Counted from the stretch's first letter, positions 9,220-20,000 are shown. The stretch is 64,000 nucleotides of DNA from Ezakiella coagulans (GCF_003096635.1 NZ_QEKV01000001.1:195534-259533), one strand, 5' to 3'. Made by a program: numbers and translations. Notes: generated by a model from the letters alone, not told the origin.

Positions 9220-9300
9220 GGCGGCAGGACATCGTTGTTCCTATCGTCACAACGTATGCCAGCCGTTACAAGCGGCGATTGCGAAATGATACAATTGTAT
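9220..9300. repeat. GCGGCAGG hairpin repeat
   Basis: Hairpin 9220-9267 with GCGGCAGG / CCAGCCG arms and the conserved GCGATTGCGAAATGATACAA tail seen after other copies (near 3965, 6320). Confidence 0.7.
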
Positions 9301-9411
9301 GAATATATCATCGTCTATATATTTTTAAGTTGTATTTTTTGTTTCAATGTATTCTTTCTCCCAAGAATTTTTTCCTTTATTAAAAGTGTAATTTTTTATT
9401 CATTATTTCCC

Positions 9412-9540
9412 TTGACACGCAGTTGTTTTTTATGTTATTATATTTAGGTTGACACTAAGGTTTCGATTTTACAGGTTTTTAAAAATTTTTTCAATTTTTT
9501 TAAGTTTTTGCTTGTAATTCGGTTTTCTTTGTGTTATAAT
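9412..9540 (+). promoter_or_regulatory. two tandem promoters for the ribosomal operon
   Basis: P1: TTGACA (9412-9417), 18-base gap, TATTAT (9436-9441). P2: TTGTAA (9512-9517), 17-base gap, TATAAT (9535-9540). Both precede rpsJ, leaving untranslated leaders of about 300 and 200 bases. Nothing else in the supercluster has promoters this clear. Confidence 0.7.
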
Positions 9541-9629
9541 ATATAGGTGCCCGAAGTCGATGGCGTTGAAGGGAAAGGTGGCCAATCGTTTGAATTGGGA
9601 GATTTTCCCGGAGTATGCGAAGCCGGCGA

Positions 9630-9643
9630 GCTTTCGCGAAAGC
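9630..9643 (+). promoter_or_regulatory. leader palindrome upstream of rpsJ
   Basis: Perfect 14-base palindrome GCTTTCGCGAAAGC in the rpsJ leader. A T-rich stretch follows within 20 bases. It may be part of a ribosomal-protein or attenuation leader, but I cannot match it to a known leader class. Confidence 0.35.
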
Positions 9644-9744
9644 AATGACTTTTGTGGTTTTTCTTTTTAAGCGGAAGAGGAAACACCCGGATGAGTTGTT
9701 GTATTGACGTCGTATGTAAGGGCTATCATACGAAGGAGGGTAAT

Positions 9745-10056
9745 ATGAGCACAAAAAATAAAATCAGAATCCGTCTTAAGGCTTATGATCATGAGTTATT
9801 AGACAACTCTGCAAAGAGAATTGTGGAAGCTGCAAAGAGAACAGGCGTTGAGGTTTCAGGACCTATTCCTCTTCCAACAGAAAAGGAAATTATTACAATT
9901 TTGAGATCTGTTCACGTTAATAAGGATTCCAGAGAGCAATTTGAGCAAAGGACTCACAAGAGATTAATCGATATTTTGAATCCTAATCAAAAGACTGTAG
10001 ATGCTTTGATGAAGTTGAATTTAGCTACAGGTGTAGATATCGAGATTAAGTTATAG
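9745..10056 (+). CDS. rpsJ: 30S ribosomal protein S10
   Basis: 103 residues, first gene of the S10-spc-alpha supercluster. The start at 9745 ([20 protein letters not shown]) follows AAGGAGGG; the open frame extends upstream to 9652 but without family similarity. S10 sits in the 30S head and also acts as the antitermination factor NusE. The str operon (rpsL, rpsG, fusA, tuf) that precedes rpsJ in many Firmicutes is not upstream here. Confidence 0.97.
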   Translation: MSTKNKIRIRLKAYDHELLDNSAKRIVEAAKRTGVEVSGPIPLPTEKEIITILRSVHVNKDSREQFEQRTHKRLIDILNPNQKTVDALMKLNLATGVDIEIKL

Positions 10057-10114
10057 GCTGTTAAGATTTATATGATTGAAGATCAATCCGCTATAAAATA
10101 TGGAGGTGCTTTAG

Positions 10115-10741
10115 ATGAAAGGCATAATGGGTAAAAAACTCGGCATGACACAAATTTTCGGTGAAACCGGAGAGTTGGTTGCCGTAACCGTTATTGAAGC
10201 AACACCGAATGTTGTTGTTCAAAAGAAGACGGTAGATAAGGAAGGTTATGACGCAGTTCAACTGGGTTTCGAACCTATCCGCGAGAAGCTTGCTAACAAG
10301 CCGAAGAAGGGACATTTCGAAAAGGCCGGTGCTAAGCCGATGCGTTTTTTGAGAGAGTTTAAAGATGATTCTTTCCAAGCTTTAGATCTTGGAAGTGAAG
10401 TGAAGGTAGATATTTTCGAAGAAGGTAGTTTCGTAGATATCACAGGTATTTCAAAGGGTAAGGGAACACAAGGTGTTATTAAACGTCACGGTTTCCAAAG
10501 GGGTCGTGAGTCACACGGTTCTAAGTTCCACAGAATGCCGGGTGGTTTGTCTGCAGGAACTTATCCAGGAAGAGTTTTTAAGGGCAAAAGAATGGAAGGT
10601 AGAATGGGTAATGAGAAGGTTACTGTTCAAAACCTTGAGATTGTTCGCGTAGACGCAGACAAGAATCTTTTGCTTGTAAAGGGTGCGGTTCCGGGAGCAA
10701 GAAACGGTATGGTTCTTGTTAAGGCTGCGCTTAAGAAGTAA
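10115..10741 (+). CDS. rplC: 50S ribosomal protein L3
   Basis: 208 residues with the L3 start ([13 protein letters not shown]) and the conserved [15 protein letters not shown] / SHGSKFHR loop that reaches toward the peptidyl-transferase centre. The ATG follows GGAGGTGC. It lies 58 bases after rpsJ, the widest gap in the first half of the operon, with no hairpin seen. Confidence 0.97.
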   Translation: MKGIMGKKLGMTQIFGETGELVAVTVIEATPNVVVQKKTVDKEGYDAVQLGFEPIREKLANKPKKGHFEKAGAKPMRFLREFKDDSFQALDLGSEVKVDIFEEGSFVDITGISKGKGTQGVIKRHGFQRGRESHGSKFHRMPGGLSAGTYPGRVFKGKRMEGRMGNEKVTVQNLEIVRVDADKNLLLVKGAVPGARNGMVLVKAALKK

Positions 10742-10752
10742 AGGAGGACGAA

Positions 10753-11373
10753 ATGCCTAAGATAAAAGTTGTAGATATGTCAGGCAAGGAACTAAGAGAA
10801 ATTGAAATTTCTGAAGTTTTGTTTGCATCAGACATCAATGAAACAGCTGTTCACCAAGCTGTGGTAAATCACTTGGCAAATAGACGTCAAGGAACTCAAT
10901 CTACCAAGACAAGAAGTGAAGTAAGAGGCGGTGGCAGAAAGCCATGGAGACAAAAGGGAACCGGTTCTGCAAGACAAGGTTCAACTCGTTCACCACAATG
11001 GAAGGGTGGCGGAGTTGTTTTTGCTCCGAAGCCAAGAGATTATTCATATAAGTTACCGAAGAGTTTGAAGAAGGTTGCTTTGTATTCAGCTTTGACAAGC
11101 AAGTTCAATGACGGTAAGATGATTGTTGTTGATAATATTAGTTTTGACGCACCGAAGACTTCAAAGATGATTGAGTTTTTCGATAAGTTGGGTGCAAGAA
11201 AGCCGCTTGTTGTTACTGAATCAGTTGACAAGAATGTTTATTTATCAGCAAGAAATATAGAGAAAGCTGCGGTAACATATGCAGATTTAATCAATGTTTA
11301 TGAGCTTTTAAAGCACGATAATTTGGTTATCAGTGAATCCGCACTCAAAAGAGTTGAGGAGGTTTTTAACTAA
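10753..11373 (+). CDS. rplD: 50S ribosomal protein L4
   Basis: 206 residues. The exit-tunnel loop is recognisable (RGGGRKPWRQKGTGSARQG). In E. coli L4 also represses its own operon; no equivalent leader can be shown here. The stop codon shares one base with the rplW start (11373), so the two are translationally coupled. Confidence 0.97.
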   Translation: MPKIKVVDMSGKELREIEISEVLFASDINETAVHQAVVNHLANRRQGTQSTKTRSEVRGGGRKPWRQKGTGSARQGSTRSPQWKGGGVVFAPKPRDYSYKLPKSLKKVALYSALTSKFNDGKMIVVDNISFDAPKTSKMIEFFDKLGARKPLVVTESVDKNVYLSARNIEKAAVTYADLINVYELLKHDNLVISESALKRVEEVFN

Positions 11374-11663
11374 TGAACGCATATGATATTATTTTACGTC
11401 CTGTTGTTACAGAAAGGGCGATGGATGATTTGGCCGAAAGAAAGTATACTTTTAAGGTTTTAAAGACAGCTAATAAGACTGAGGTCAAGAAGGCTATTGA
11501 AACTATTTTCGGTGTAGATGTAGAGAAGGTTACTATTATGAATGTAACCGGTAAGAAGAAACGTCAAGGTATGACAGAGGGAAGAACTTCAGATTGGAAG
11601 AAGGCTATTATAAAGCTTACTCCGGAATCAAAGGGTATTGAGTTCTTCGAAAGCCTTGAGTAG
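11373..11663 (+). CDS. rplW: 50S ribosomal protein L23
   Basis: 96 residues, normal length. It opens DIILRPVVTERAM and has the tunnel-exit loop KKKRQGMTEGRTSDWKKA. L23 lies at the exit port and docks signal recognition particle and trigger factor. It overlaps rplD by one base. Confidence 0.97.
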   Translation: MNAYDIILRPVVTERAMDDLAERKYTFKVLKTANKTEVKKAIETIFGVDVEKVTIMNVTGKKKRQGMTEGRTSDWKKAIIKLTPESKGIEFFESLE

Positions 11664-11677
11664 TAGGAGGTTAGATT

Positions 11678-12508
11678 ATGGGAATTAAAAGTTTTAAACC
11701 GACCTCACCTAGCCGTCGTCATATGACGGTTTCTACTTTCGAAGAAATCACAAAGAAGTATCCTGAAAAGAGTTTGGTGGTTTCTTTAGCAAAGAATGCA
11801 GGTAGAAATTCCAAGGGTAGAATTACAATGCGTCACAGAGGTGGCGGTGCTAAGAAGAAGTATAGAATTATCGATTTCAAGAGAGATAAAGATGGTATTC
11901 CAGGTATTGTAAATGCTATTGAGTACGATCCAAATAGAAGTGCAAATATTGCTCTTATTTTCTATAAGGACGGGGAAAAGAGATATATTCTTCACCCACA
12001 AGGACTCAAGGTAGGCGATACTGTTTTATCAGGTGAAAACGCTGATATTAAGGTAGGAAATGCTTTGAAGTTAAAGGATATTCCTGTCGGTACTTTCCTT
12101 CACAATATTGAGTTAAAACCTGGCAAAGGCGGACAATTAGCTCGTTCAGCAGGTAATGAAGCTCAACTTATGGGTAGAGAAGGTAAGTATGCTCAATTGA
12201 GACTTCCTTCAGGCGAAATGAGAATGGTTCTTGCAGAATGCCGTGCAACTATCGGTTCTGTTGGAAATCAAGAACACGAGCTTATTACTATCGGTAAGGC
12301 AGGAAGAAGCCGCAAGATGGGTAGACGCCCACATGTTAGAGGTTCAGCTATGAACCCGGTAGATCACCCGCATGGTGGTGGTGAAGGTAGAGCTCCTGTA
12401 GGACGTCCTGCACCTATGACACCTTGGGGCAAGAAGAGCCACGGTGTAAAGACACGTAAGAAGGGCAAAAAGTCTGATGCAATGATTATCAGAAGAAGAA
12501 CCAAGTAG
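11678..12508 (+). CDS. rplB: 50S ribosomal protein L2
   Basis: 276 residues, full length. Hallmarks are [17 protein letters not shown] near the N-terminus and the C-terminal [20 protein letters not shown] loop with the histidine needed for peptidyl transfer. It is preceded by AGGAGG and lies 14 bases after rplW. Confidence 0.97.
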   Translation: MGIKSFKPTSPSRRHMTVSTFEEITKKYPEKSLVVSLAKNAGRNSKGRITMRHRGGGAKKKYRIIDFKRDKDGIPGIVNAIEYDPNRSANIALIFYKDGEKRYILHPQGLKVGDTVLSGENADIKVGNALKLKDIPVGTFLHNIELKPGKGGQLARSAGNEAQLMGREGKYAQLRLPSGEMRMVLAECRATIGSVGNQEHELITIGKAGRSRKMGRRPHVRGSAMNPVDHPHGGGEGRAPVGRPAPMTPWGKKSHGVKTRKKGKKSDAMIIRRRTK

Positions 12509-12517
12509 GGAGGAAAA

Positions 12518-12799
12518 ATGGCTAGATCGATTAAAAAAGGACCTTTCGTTGATGAACATCTTATGAAGAAGGTTGAAGCATTAAACGAGAAGAATGATAA
12601 AAAAGTTATTAAGACATGGTCTAGAAGATCAACAATATTTCCGGAATTTGTAGGTCACACGATTGCTGTACATGACGGAAGAAAGCATGTGCCTGTATAT
12701 ATTACAGAAGATATGGTTGGCCACAAACTTGGAGAGTTCGTTCTTACTAGAACATTTAAAGGACATGCCGGCAAAGATGCTAAGACGGCAGGTATGTAG
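12518..12799 (+). CDS. rpsS: 30S ribosomal protein S19
   Basis: 93 residues. It begins [14 protein letters not shown] and carries the [20 protein letters not shown] core that contacts S13 and tRNA in the 30S head. Ribosome site GGGAGG. Confidence 0.97.
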   Translation: MARSIKKGPFVDEHLMKKVEALNEKNDKKVIKTWSRRSTIFPEFVGHTIAVHDGRKHVPVYITEDMVGHKLGEFVLTRTFKGHAGKDAKTAGM

Positions 12800-12811
12800 G
12801 GAGGAGTTCAT

Positions 12812-13144
12812 ATGAAGACAAGTGCAATTGCTAAATATGTAAGAATCAGTCCTAGAAAAGTACACTTTATCTGTCAAGAGATTCGTGGAAAGCAAGTGGA
12901 CGAAGCTTTAGCTTTCTTGATGTTTACTCCTAAGAAGGGTGCACGCATTCTTTCTGATGTTTTAAAGAGTGCTGTTGCTAATGCTGAACATAATTTTGAA
13001 GCAGATAGAGAAAAGTTGATTGTTAAGGAAGCTTTCGCAAATGAAGGCCCAAGGATGAAGAGATATCGTCCGAAGGCTAAGGGTAAGGCTTATCCTATTA
13101 TAAAACGTACCAGTCACATTGGCGTTGTAGTCGCAGATGAGTAA
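12812..13144 (+). CDS. rplV: 50S ribosomal protein L22
   Basis: 110 residues. ISPRKV near the start and the long tunnel hairpin ending in [15 protein letters not shown] are conserved. This loop lines the exit tunnel and is where macrolide-resistance changes occur in other bacteria. Confidence 0.97.
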   Translation: MKTSAIAKYVRISPRKVHFICQEIRGKQVDEALAFLMFTPKKGARILSDVLKSAVANAEHNFEADREKLIVKEAFANEGPRMKRYRPKAKGKAYPIIKRTSHIGVVVADE

Positions 13145-13159
13145 AGGAGAGTTTGAATT

Positions 13160-13870
13160 ATGGGTCAAAAAGTTAATCCACATGGACTAAGAGTTGGAGT
13201 TATCAAGGATTGGAATTCCAGATGGTTTGCAAGTAAGAAAGACTTCTCCGACAATCTTATTGAAGATTACAAGATTAGAGAGTTTTTAAAGAAGGAATTA
13301 TACCAAGCGGGAATTTCCAAGATTGATATTGAACGCGCTGTAAACAAGGTTAAGGTTTCTATTTTCACTCAAAAGCCGGGCGTAGTTATCGGACGTGGCG
13401 GTGAAGGTGTTGAAACTTTGAGATTGAAGTTAAACAAGCTCACAGGTAAAGATGTTGTTGTAAGCGTTGAAGAAGTAAAGAATCCTGATGTTGATGCTCA
13501 ATTGGTTGCAGAAAATATTGCAGCTGCTTTGGAAAGACGTATTGCATTTAGACGTGCTATGAAGTCTGCTATCCAAAGAACTATGAGAGCTGGAGCAAAG
13601 GGTATTAAGACACAAGTTTCCGGTCGTTTAGGCGGAGCTGATATTGCAAGAGCTGAAAGATACAGTGAAGGTACAATTCCTCTTCAAACTATCAGAGCAG
13701 ATATCGATTACGGTTTTGCAGAAGCTAATACTACTTATGGTAAGATTGGCTGCAAGGTCTGGATTTACAAGGGCGAAGTTTTAAATGGTAAGCTTCCTGA
13801 AGTAAAGCCTGCTGACGACGGAAAGAAGAGAAGAAGAAAGAGATTTGTCAAGGGACAATCTAATAAGTAG
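13160..13870 (+). CDS. rpsC: 30S ribosomal protein S3
   Basis: 236 residues, opening [24 protein letters not shown]-type RNA-binding domain contains [11 protein letters not shown], and the C-terminal domain has [14 protein letters not shown]3 lines the mRNA entry channel. The lysine/arginine-rich tail is typical of low-GC Gram-positives. Confidence 0.97.
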   Translation: MGQKVNPHGLRVGVIKDWNSRWFASKKDFSDNLIEDYKIREFLKKELYQAGISKIDIERAVNKVKVSIFTQKPGVVIGRGGEGVETLRLKLNKLTGKDVVVSVEEVKNPDVDAQLVAENIAAALERRIAFRRAMKSAIQRTMRAGAKGIKTQVSGRLGGADIARAERYSEGTIPLQTIRADIDYGFAEANTTYGKIGCKVWIYKGEVLNGKLPEVKPADDGKKRRRKRFVKGQSNK

Positions 13871-13884
13871 GAGGATATGTAGTT

Positions 13885-14328
13885 ATGTTGATGCCTAAAA
13901 GAGTCAAAAGAAGAAGAGTCCACAGGGGCAGAATGAAGGGCTTCGCAAACAAGGGTAATACTATTACTTACGGCGAATATGCTATTCAAGCTCTCGAACC
14001 TGCATGGATTACCTCCAACCAAATAGAAGCTGCACGTCGTGCTATGACAAGATATATTAAGCGTGGCGGTAGTATTTGGATTAAGATTTTCCCGGATAAG
14101 CCGGTTTCAAAGAAGCCTGCTGAAACACGTATGGGTTCCGGTAAAGGAGCTCCGGAATATTGGGTAGCTGTTGTTAAACCGGGAAGAGTTATGTTTGAAA
14201 TGGGCGGCGTTCCTCTTGAAGACGCTAGAGAAGCTATGAGACTTGCCCAACACAAGTTACCAATTAAGACTAAGTTCATCACTCGTGATGATGTAGAAGC
14301 TAAAGGCGGTGAAGCTGATGAAGATTAA
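13885..14328 (+). CDS. rplP: 50S ribosomal protein L16
   Basis: 147 residues. The first ATG (13885) is preferred over the one at 13891 because its distance from GGAGG is better and [10 protein letters not shown] is the common family start. The [18 protein letters not shown] segment is diagnostic. The 3' end overlaps the rpmC start by 11 bases. Confidence 0.97.
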   Translation: MLMPKRVKRRRVHRGRMKGFANKGNTITYGEYAIQALEPAWITSNQIEAARRAMTRYIKRGGSIWIKIFPDKPVSKKPAETRMGSGKGAPEYWVAVVKPGRVMFEMGGVPLEDAREAMRLAQHKLPIKTKFITRDDVEAKGGEADED

Positions 14329-14524
14329 TGAAATTCGACAATTATCGGATCAAGAATTACAAGCTAAACTTCAAGAATTGAAAGCAGAGCTCTTCAATCT
14401 TCGTTTTCAAGCTGTAACCGGTGGTCTTGAAAATCCGATGAGGATTCGTATTGTTAGAAAAGAAATAGCAAAGATTAAGACTATTGAGAGCGAAAGAGCT
14501 CTTGGAATAAGGAAGGAGGCTTAA
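14318..14524 (+). CDS. rpmC: 50S ribosomal protein L29
   Basis: 68 residues from the ATG at 14318 ([18 protein letters not shown]). A GTG nine bases earlier in frame is less likely. Two-helix protein at the exit tunnel. The FNLRFQ and [10 protein letters not shown] motifs are typical. Confidence 0.95.
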   Translation: MKINEIRQLSDQELQAKLQELKAELFNLRFQAVTGGLENPMRIRIVRKEIAKIKTIESERALGIRKEA

Positions 14525-14528
14525 GGTT

Positions 14529-14783
14529 ATGGAAAGAAGTTTAAGAAAGACTAAGATCGGTATCGTTACAAGCGATAAGATGGACAAGACGATCACAGTT
14601 AAAGTTGAAACCAAAGTCGCTCACCCTGTTTATAAGAAGAGAATTAATCGTACAACAGTTTTTAAAGCTCATGATGAACAAAACCAAGCTAAGATCGGTG
14701 ACAAGGTTCAAATTATGGAAACCAGACCTTTGTCAAAAACTAAGAGATGGCGCCTCGTTCAAATCATTGAGGAAGCACGTTAA
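14529..14783 (+). CDS. rpsQ: 30S ribosomal protein S17
   Basis: 84 residues of OB-fold type, with [14 protein letters not shown] near the start and [12 protein letters not shown] at the end. Its ribosome site (GGAGG) lies inside the end of rpmC. Confidence 0.97.
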   Translation: MERSLRKTKIGIVTSDKMDKTITVKVETKVAHPVYKKRINRTTVFKAHDEQNQAKIGDKVQIMETRPLSKTKRWRLVQIIEEAR

Positions 14784-14796
14784 TTAAGGAGGAATT

Positions 14797-15165
14797 ATGA
14801 TACAACAAGAAAGTCGCATGAGAGTTGCTGATAACTCAGGTGCTAAAGAAGTCCTCGTTATTAAGGTTCTCGGAGGAACAAGAAGAAAGATCGCATCTGT
14901 TGGGGACATTGTAGTTGTTGCTGTCAAAAGTGCAACACCCGGCGGAGTTGTAAAAAAAGGTGATGTTCAAAAGGCTGTTATTGTAAGAACAGTTCGTCCT
15001 GTAAGACGTGCTGACGGCAGTTACATTTCTTTCGATGACAACGCATGCGTTATTATAAAAGATGACAAGAACCCGGTTGGCACCCGTATTTTCGGGCCTG
15101 TCACAAGAGAGCTAAGAAAAAATGATTTCATGAAGATCGTTTCACTTGCTCCGGAAGTACTATAA
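14797..15165 (+). CDS. rplN: 50S ribosomal protein L14
   Basis: 122 residues, exactly the usual length. It opens [19 protein letters not shown], with [13 protein letters not shown] toward the end. L14 sits at the subunit interface. It is the first gene of the spc section, but no promoter or terminator marks that boundary here. Confidence 0.97.
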   Translation: MIQQESRMRVADNSGAKEVLVIKVLGGTRRKIASVGDIVVVAVKSATPGGVVKKGDVQKAVIVRTVRPVRRADGSYISFDDNACVIIKDDKNPVGTRIFGPVTRELRKNDFMKIVSLAPEVL

Positions 15166-15175
15166 GGAGTTTCAT

Positions 15176-15487
15176 ATGAAGATTAGAAAAGATGATACAG
15201 TAATAGTAATTGCCGGTAAAGATAAAGGAAAAACCGGAAAGGTTTTGCGTTCTTTCCCACAAGAAAAGAAGGTTATTGTTGAAGGTGTTAATATTCAAGT
15301 TAAGCACCAAAAACCTATGGGACCACAAAAACCGGGCGGACTTGTTAAGAGAGAAGGCAAGATTGATGTTTCAAATGTTATGTATTACGATACATCAGCA
15401 AAGAAGCGTTCAAGAATCGGCTATAAGTTCCTTGAAGATGGCACTAAAGTAAGATTTAGAAAATCTGATGGCGAAGTTATAGACTAG
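15176..15487 (+). CDS. rplX: 50S ribosomal protein L24
   Basis: 103 residues from the ATG at 15176 with AAGGAG upstream. The open frame reaches back into rplN, but [19 protein letters not shown] is the family start and contains the KOW motif. [19 protein letters not shown] segment follows. L24 is an assembly initiator of 50S. Confidence 0.97.
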   Translation: MKIRKDDTVIVIAGKDKGKTGKVLRSFPQEKKVIVEGVNIQVKHQKPMGPQKPGGLVKREGKIDVSNVMYYDTSAKKRSRIGYKFLEDGTKVRFRKSDGEVID

Positions 15488-15500
15488 GAGGATGATATAG

Positions 15501-16043
15501 ATGGCTCCAAGATTATTAGAAAAATATAAGAATGAAGTAGTTTCTCAATTGGTTGAGAAATTTGGATATAAGAATATAAACGAAGTTCCAAAGCTTGAAA
15601 AGATTACTTTAAACGTTGGTTTGGGTAAGGCAAAGGACAATCCGAAGATGTTGGATGCAATTGTTAAGGAATTGGCCCTTATTTCAGGTCAAGCTCCTGT
15701 TGTAACCCACGCAAGAAAGTCTATTGCTAATTTTAAACTTCGTGAAGGTATGAAGATAGGTGCAAAGGTTACTCTAAGAGGTGACAAGATGTATTACTTC
15801 TTGGACAAGTTTGTAAATATCTCTTTGCCACGTGTTAGAGACTTCAGAGGGGTTAGCGACAGAAGTTTTGACGGTCGTGGAAATTATGCTACGGGTGTCA
15901 GAGAACAATTGATTTTCCCTGAAATCATTTATGACGAAGTTGAAGAGATACACGGTATGGACATCGTTATTGTTACAACGGCTAAGACAGACGAGGAAGC
16001 AAAAGAATTATTGGGTCTTCTCGGTATGCCGTTCAGAAAATAA
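15501..16043 (+). CDS. rplE: 50S ribosomal protein L5
   Basis: 180 residues, standard length. It contains the 5S rRNA and P-site contacts ([15 protein letters not shown], then [16 protein letters not shown]). AGGAGG precedes the ATG. Confidence 0.97.
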   Translation: MAPRLLEKYKNEVVSQLVEKFGYKNINEVPKLEKITLNVGLGKAKDNPKMLDAIVKELALISGQAPVVTHARKSIANFKLREGMKIGAKVTLRGDKMYYFLDKFVNISLPRVRDFRGVSDRSFDGRGNYATGVREQLIFPEIIYDEVEEIHGMDIVIVTTAKTDEEAKELLGLLGMPFRK

Positions 16044-16054
16044 GGAGGATTTTA

Positions 16055-16240
16055 ATGGCAAAGAAATCAAAGATAGCAAGTCAAAAGAGAACTCCTAAAT
16101 TCTCTTCAAGACAATACAATCGTTGCAAGATTTGTGGAAGACCACACGCCTATCTCAGAAAATATGGTATTTGCCGTATTTGTTTTAGAGAACTCGCTTA
16201 CAAGGGTGAAATTCCTGGAGTAAGAAAGGCAAGCTGGTAA
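16055..16240 (+). CDS. rpsN: 30S ribosomal protein S14, zinc (type Z)
   Basis: 61 residues with two CxxC pairs (CKIC and CRIC), the zinc-binding short form. Many Firmicutes also have a longer zinc-free S14 elsewhere for zinc starvation; none is visible in this window. Confidence 0.97.
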   Translation: MAKKSKIASQKRTPKFSSRQYNRCKICGRPHAYLRKYGICRICFRELAYKGEIPGVRKASW

Positions 16241-16259
16241 GCTTTGAAGGAGGTAAATT

Positions 16260-16655
16260 ATGTTAACTGATCCTATTGCAGATATGCTTACGAGAATTAG
16301 AAATGCAAATAGTCAAAGGCACGAATTCGTAGACATTCCGGCTAGTAAAATTAAAGTTTCGATTGCTGAAATTCTAAAAGATGAAGGATACATCAAGGAT
16401 TTTGAGGTTCTTGAAGACGGAGTTTCTAAGACAATTCGTATTGCGTTGAAATATATTAATAGTAAAGAAAGAGTTATTTCAGGTATCAGAAGAATTTCTA
16501 AACCTGGTTTAAGAATTTATGTAAATACAAATGAACTGCCAAGAGTTTTAGGCGGTCTTGGTATTGCCATTATTTCCACTTCTAAGGGAATTATGACAGA
16601 CAAGAATGCTCGTGCTCAAAAGGTTGGCGGCGAAGTTATTTGCTACGTATGGTAA
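16260..16655 (+). CDS. rpsH: 30S ribosomal protein S8
   Basis: 131 residues. The start [16 protein letters not shown] and the C-terminal [14 protein letters not shown] loop are diagnostic. S8 binds central-domain 16S rRNA and represses the spc operon in E. coli; whether it does so here cannot be seen. Confidence 0.97.
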   Translation: MLTDPIADMLTRIRNANSQRHEFVDIPASKIKVSIAEILKDEGYIKDFEVLEDGVSKTIRIALKYINSKERVISGIRRISKPGLRIYVNTNELPRVLGGLGIAIISTSKGIMTDKNARAQKVGGEVICYVW

Positions 16656-16665
16656 GGAGGAGATT

Positions 16666-17202
16666 ATGAGTAGAATCGGATTGAAACCAATTGCAATTCC
16701 TTCAGGCTGTACTGTAGATATTAAGGACCAAACAGTTAAGGTTAAGGGACCTAAGGGTGAACTTTCTTTTACGGCTGTTAAGGAAATGACTTTTGAAGTA
16801 AAGGATAATGAAATCCATGTAATTAGAGCTGACGAAACAAAGAGAGTCAGAAGTCTTCACGGTTTGACAAGAAGTCTTGTTGCAAATATGGTTGAAGGTG
16901 TTACAGAAGGATTTAAGAAGGAATTAAAGATTATCGGAACCGGTTACAGAGCAAGTATGAACGGTAAAAAATTGGGTCTTACCCTTGGTTTTTCACATCC
17001 ACTCGATGTTGAAGTTCCAGCAGGTTTGACAGTTGAAACACCGGACAACTTAACTATTGTAATTTCAGGTGCTGATAAACAACAAGTCGGACAATTTGCG
17101 GCTCTCGTCAGAGGTTACAGACCACCTGAACCATATCTAGGAAAAGGTGTTCGTTACGTTGATGAACATGTACGTCGTAAAGTCGGTAAGACTGGTAAGT
17201 AG
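16666..17202 (+). CDS. rplF: 50S ribosomal protein L6
   Basis: 178 residues from the ATG at 16666 behind AAGGAGGAG; the longer open frame back to 16606 overlaps rpsH and is discarded. It opens SRIGLKPIAIP, with RPPEPYLGKGVRY near the C-terminus. L6 lies near the sarcin-ricin loop. Confidence 0.97.
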   Translation: MSRIGLKPIAIPSGCTVDIKDQTVKVKGPKGELSFTAVKEMTFEVKDNEIHVIRADETKRVRSLHGLTRSLVANMVEGVTEGFKKELKIIGTGYRASMNGKKLGLTLGFSHPLDVEVPAGLTVETPDNLTIVISGADKQQVGQFAALVRGYRPPEPYLGKGVRYVDEHVRRKVGKTGK

Positions 17203-17214
17203 GAGGTCTTTTAA

Positions 17215-17577
17215 ATGATAAAAAAAGTTGATAAGAATCAAACTCGTATAAAAAGACATCTTCGCGTAAGAAACAAGGTAAACGGTACTGCTGAAAGACC
17301 AAGACTTTGTGTTAGAAGAAGTTCTAAGCATATTTATGCTCAAATCATTGATGATGTTGAAATGAGGACGCTCGCTGCTGCTTCATCCCTAGACAAGGAA
17401 TTAGGTCTTGAACACACATCAAACAAGGAAGCTGCTAAGAAGGTTGGCGAACTTGTTGCAAAGCGTGCTATTAAAAATGGCATCAAGGAAGTAGTATTCG
17501 ACAGAGGCGGATATGTTTACCACGGTCGCATTAAAGAATTGGCTGAAGGCGCTAGAGAAGCCGGACTCGACTTCTAG
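17215..17577 (+). CDS. rplR: 50S ribosomal protein L18
   Basis: 120 residues. A basic N-terminus precedes [19 protein letters not shown], and the protein ends [20 protein letters not shown]. It binds 5S rRNA with L5. Ribosome site AGGAGG. Confidence 0.97.
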   Translation: MIKKVDKNQTRIKRHLRVRNKVNGTAERPRLCVRRSSKHIYAQIIDDVEMRTLAAASSLDKELGLEHTSNKEAAKKVGELVAKRAIKNGIKEVVFDRGGYVYHGRIKELAEGAREAGLDF

Positions 17578-17591
17578 AAGGAGGTATTACT

Positions 17592-18095
17592 TTGACTGAG
17601 AGAATTAATCACGAAGAACTCGATTTACAAGAAAGAGTTGTTGCAATCAACAGAGTTTCTAAGACTGTTAAAGGTGGTAAGAACTTCAGATTTGCCGCAC
17701 TCGTTGTTGTCGGAGATCAAAAGTCTCACGTCGGCATCGGAATGGGCAAGGCTCTTGAAGTTCCGGAAGCTATTAGAAAAGCTGTTGCTGATGCAAAGAA
17801 GAATATGATCGAGGTTGTTATTCAAGATACAACAATTCCACACGAAATCATTGGTAGATACGGTGCAGGCAGTGTACTTCTAAAGCCTTCAAAAGAAGGT
17901 ACCGGAGTTATTGCAGGAGCAGCTGTTCGTGCAGTTTGCGAACTTGCAGGTATCAAAGATATTCGTACAAAGTGTCTTGGCAGTAATAACCCAAGAAATG
18001 TTGTTAACGCAACAATGGCAGGTCTATCAAGTTTGAAACGTCCGGAAGACGTTGCAAAGATGAGAGGCAAGTCAGTGGATGAAATATTAGGTTAG
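17592..18095 (+). CDS. rpsE: 30S ribosomal protein S5
   Basis: 167 residues. The start is TTG at 17592, fixed by AAGGAGG upstream and the [16 protein letters not shown] opening. The [16 protein letters not shown] and [13 protein letters not shown] motifs are present. S5 contacts the decoding site and the mRNA entry channel. Confidence 0.96.
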   Translation: MTERINHEELDLQERVVAINRVSKTVKGGKNFRFAALVVVGDQKSHVGIGMGKALEVPEAIRKAVADAKKNMIEVVIQDTTIPHEIIGRYGAGSVLLKPSKEGTGVIAGAAVRAVCELAGIKDIRTKCLGSNNPRNVVNATMAGLSSLKRPEDVAKMRGKSVDEILG

Positions 18096-18105
18096 GAGGC
18101 GTCTT

Positions 18106-18282
18106 ATGGCTACAATAAAATTTAGACAAAAGAGAAGTCTCATCGGTAAACCCGAAAGTCACAGAAGGATTGTTAAAGCTTTAGGTCTTCACAGAATTGG
18201 CCACGTAGTTGAAACAACCGATACTCCACAAATTAGAGGAATGATCAACAAGGTTAAACACATTGTTGAGGTTATTGACTAG
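18106..18282 (+). CDS. rpmD: 50S ribosomal protein L30
   Basis: 58 codons between rpsE and rplO, ATG at 18106 behind GGAGG, TAG at 18280-18282. It translates to a typical L30 with QKRSLIGKPESHRRI and ALGLHRIGH near the start, and it fills the expected position. Confidence 0.95.
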   Translation: MATIKFRQKRSLIGKPESHRRIVKALGLHRIGHVVETTDTPQIRGMINKVKHIVEVID

Positions 18283-18291
18283 GAGGGAATT

Positions 18292-18726
18292 ATGGATCTA
18301 AGTAATTTAAAAGGACTTAAGAGAACTTCCAAGAAAAGAGTTGGAAGAGGAATCGGTTCCGGAATGGGTAAAACTTCTACTCGCGGTATGAAGGGACAAA
18401 ATTCCAGAAGCGGTGGCGGTACACGTCCTGGATTTGAAGGGGGCCAAATGCCACTTTTCAGACGTATGCCGAAAAGAGGATTTACAAACATATGGAGAAC
18501 GGATTATTCAATCGTTAATGTTTCAGAACTTGAAGCATTTGACAACGGTCAAACAGTTGACAAGGCTGCAATGATCGAAAAAGGACTTGTACACAGAAGT
18601 GTTGGTGCTATTAAAATTTTAGGCGAAGGAGATTTATCCAAGAAGCTTACTGTTAAAGCACAAAAGTTCAGCAAGTCTGCACAAGAAAAGATTGAAAAAG
18701 CTGGTGGAACAGCTGAGGTGAACTAA
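18292..18726 (+). CDS. rplO: 50S ribosomal protein L15
   Basis: 144 residues. The glycine/arginine-rich N-terminal arm ([19 protein letters not shown]) threads into 23S rRNA in the family. The stop codon overlaps the secY start by one base at 18726. Confidence 0.97.
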   Translation: MDLSNLKGLKRTSKKRVGRGIGSGMGKTSTRGMKGQNSRSGGGTRPGFEGGQMPLFRRMPKRGFTNIWRTDYSIVNVSELEAFDNGQTVDKAAMIEKGLVHRSVGAIKILGEGDLSKKLTVKAQKFSKSAQEKIEKAGGTAEVN

Positions 18727-20000
18727 TGTTTAAAACATTAAGAGACGCATGGAAAGTTAAGGAAATAAGAAACAAGATTCTTTTCACATTATTTTGTCTC
18801 TTTATTTTCCGCTTAGGAAGTCATATACCGGCACCATTTATTGATAAGTCACAAATCGCAAAGATTTTTGAAAGTGCAGGACAAAGTGTTCTCGGATTTT
18901 TGGACTTGATGGCCGGTGGTTCGCTCTCCAATATGAGTATATTTGCCATGAATATTTATCCATATATCACGGCGTCAATTATTATCCAACTTCTTACAGT
19001 TGCAATTCCTAAACTTGAAGAACTTGCAAAAGAAGGAGAAGAAGGAAGAAGAAAACTCAATAATATTACAAGAGTTACAGGTGTTGTTTTGGCACTCATT
19101 CAATCTATGGGTACAGTTTTCGGACTATACAGCAAGGCTGTTACAGCAACCGGATTCATTCAAAACTCACTCATTATTATAACATTAGTAGCCGGTACAA
19201 GTTTCCTTGTATGGCTCGGAGACAGAATTACAGAAAACGGAGTTGGAAACGGTATTTCACTTATTATCTTCGTTGGTATCGTTGCAAGATTACCTGAAAC
19301 TTTGATGAAGAATTTCAGACTTGCACAAGCAGGTGTAACATCATGGATTGCTGTTATCATTTATCTTTTGATTATGGTTGCAATTGTTGCATTTGTTGTT
19401 ATTATCCAAGAAGGTGAAAGAAGGGTTCCGGTCCAATATGCAAAGCGTGTTGTTGGAAGAAGAGTTTATGGCGGACAAGCTACACATATTCCAATTAAGG
19501 TTAATATGGCTTCAGTTATGCCTGTTATCTTCGCATCGACATTTATGCAAATTCCTGCAACAATTGCTCTTTTCTCAAAGGGTGGTTTTGCAAATTTCCT
19601 ACACAATTGGTTAACACAAGACGGTAAATTCGGTTTTTGGATTTATCTTATCATAAATTTTGTGCTTATTGTATTCTTTACGTATTTCTACAATGCAATT
19701 CAATTTAACACAGTTGAATATGCAAAGAATATTCAATCACAAGGCGGTTTCATTCCGGGAATCAGACCTGGAAAGCCAACAAGTCAATTCCTTTCAAGAA
19801 CTGTTAACAGAATAACGTTCATCGGTGGTCTTGCACTTGCTATTTTATCAAGCTTACCGCTATTACTATCACACTTTTCAAACCTTGACGTTGCTTTCCA
19901 AGGAACAGGGATGATCATCGTGGTAGGTGTTGCACTCGAAACTGTACAACAAATTGAAGCACAAATGACCATGCGTCACTATAAAGGATTTTTAGGCTAA
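18726..20000 (+). CDS. secY: preprotein translocase subunit SecY
   Basis: 424 residues, normal length, with ten predicted membrane helices. It forms the protein-conducting channel of the Sec translocon. Recognisable parts are [13 protein letters not shown] at the lumenal end of helix 1, [13 protein letters not shown] in a cytoplasmic loop and PGIRPGKPT in the C-terminal half. It is coupled by one-base overlaps to rplO and to adk (20000). Confidence 0.97.
   Translation: MFKTLRDAWKVKEIRNKILFTLFCLFIFRLGSHIPAPFIDKSQIAKIFESAGQSVLGFLDLMAGGSLSNMSIFAMNIYPYITASIIIQLLTVAIPKLEELAKEGEEGRRKLNNITRVTGVVLALIQSMGTVFGLYSKAVTATGFIQNSLIIITLVAGTSFLVWLGDRITENGVGNGISLIIFVGIVARLPETLMKNFRLAQAGVTSWIAVIIYLLIMVAIVAFVVIIQEGERRVPVQYAKRVVGRRVYGGQATHIPIKVNMASVMPVIFASTFMQIPATIALFSKGGFANFLHNWLTQDGKFGFWIYLIINFVLIVFFTYFYNAIQFNTVEYAKNIQSQGGFIPGIRPGKPTSQFLSRTVNRITFIGGLALAILSSLPLLLSHFSNLDVAFQGTGMIIVVGVALETVQQIEAQMTMRHYKGFLG

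Noticed and set aside
8255-9447. Several 70-97 codon open frames on the plus strand
   Set aside because: All lie in repeat DNA with hairpins and cassette E; no ribosome sites and no protein-like composition.
10091-18491. Many 60-110 codon open frames antisense to ribosomal genes
   Set aside because: They are complementary-strand shadows of strongly supported ribosomal protein genes.
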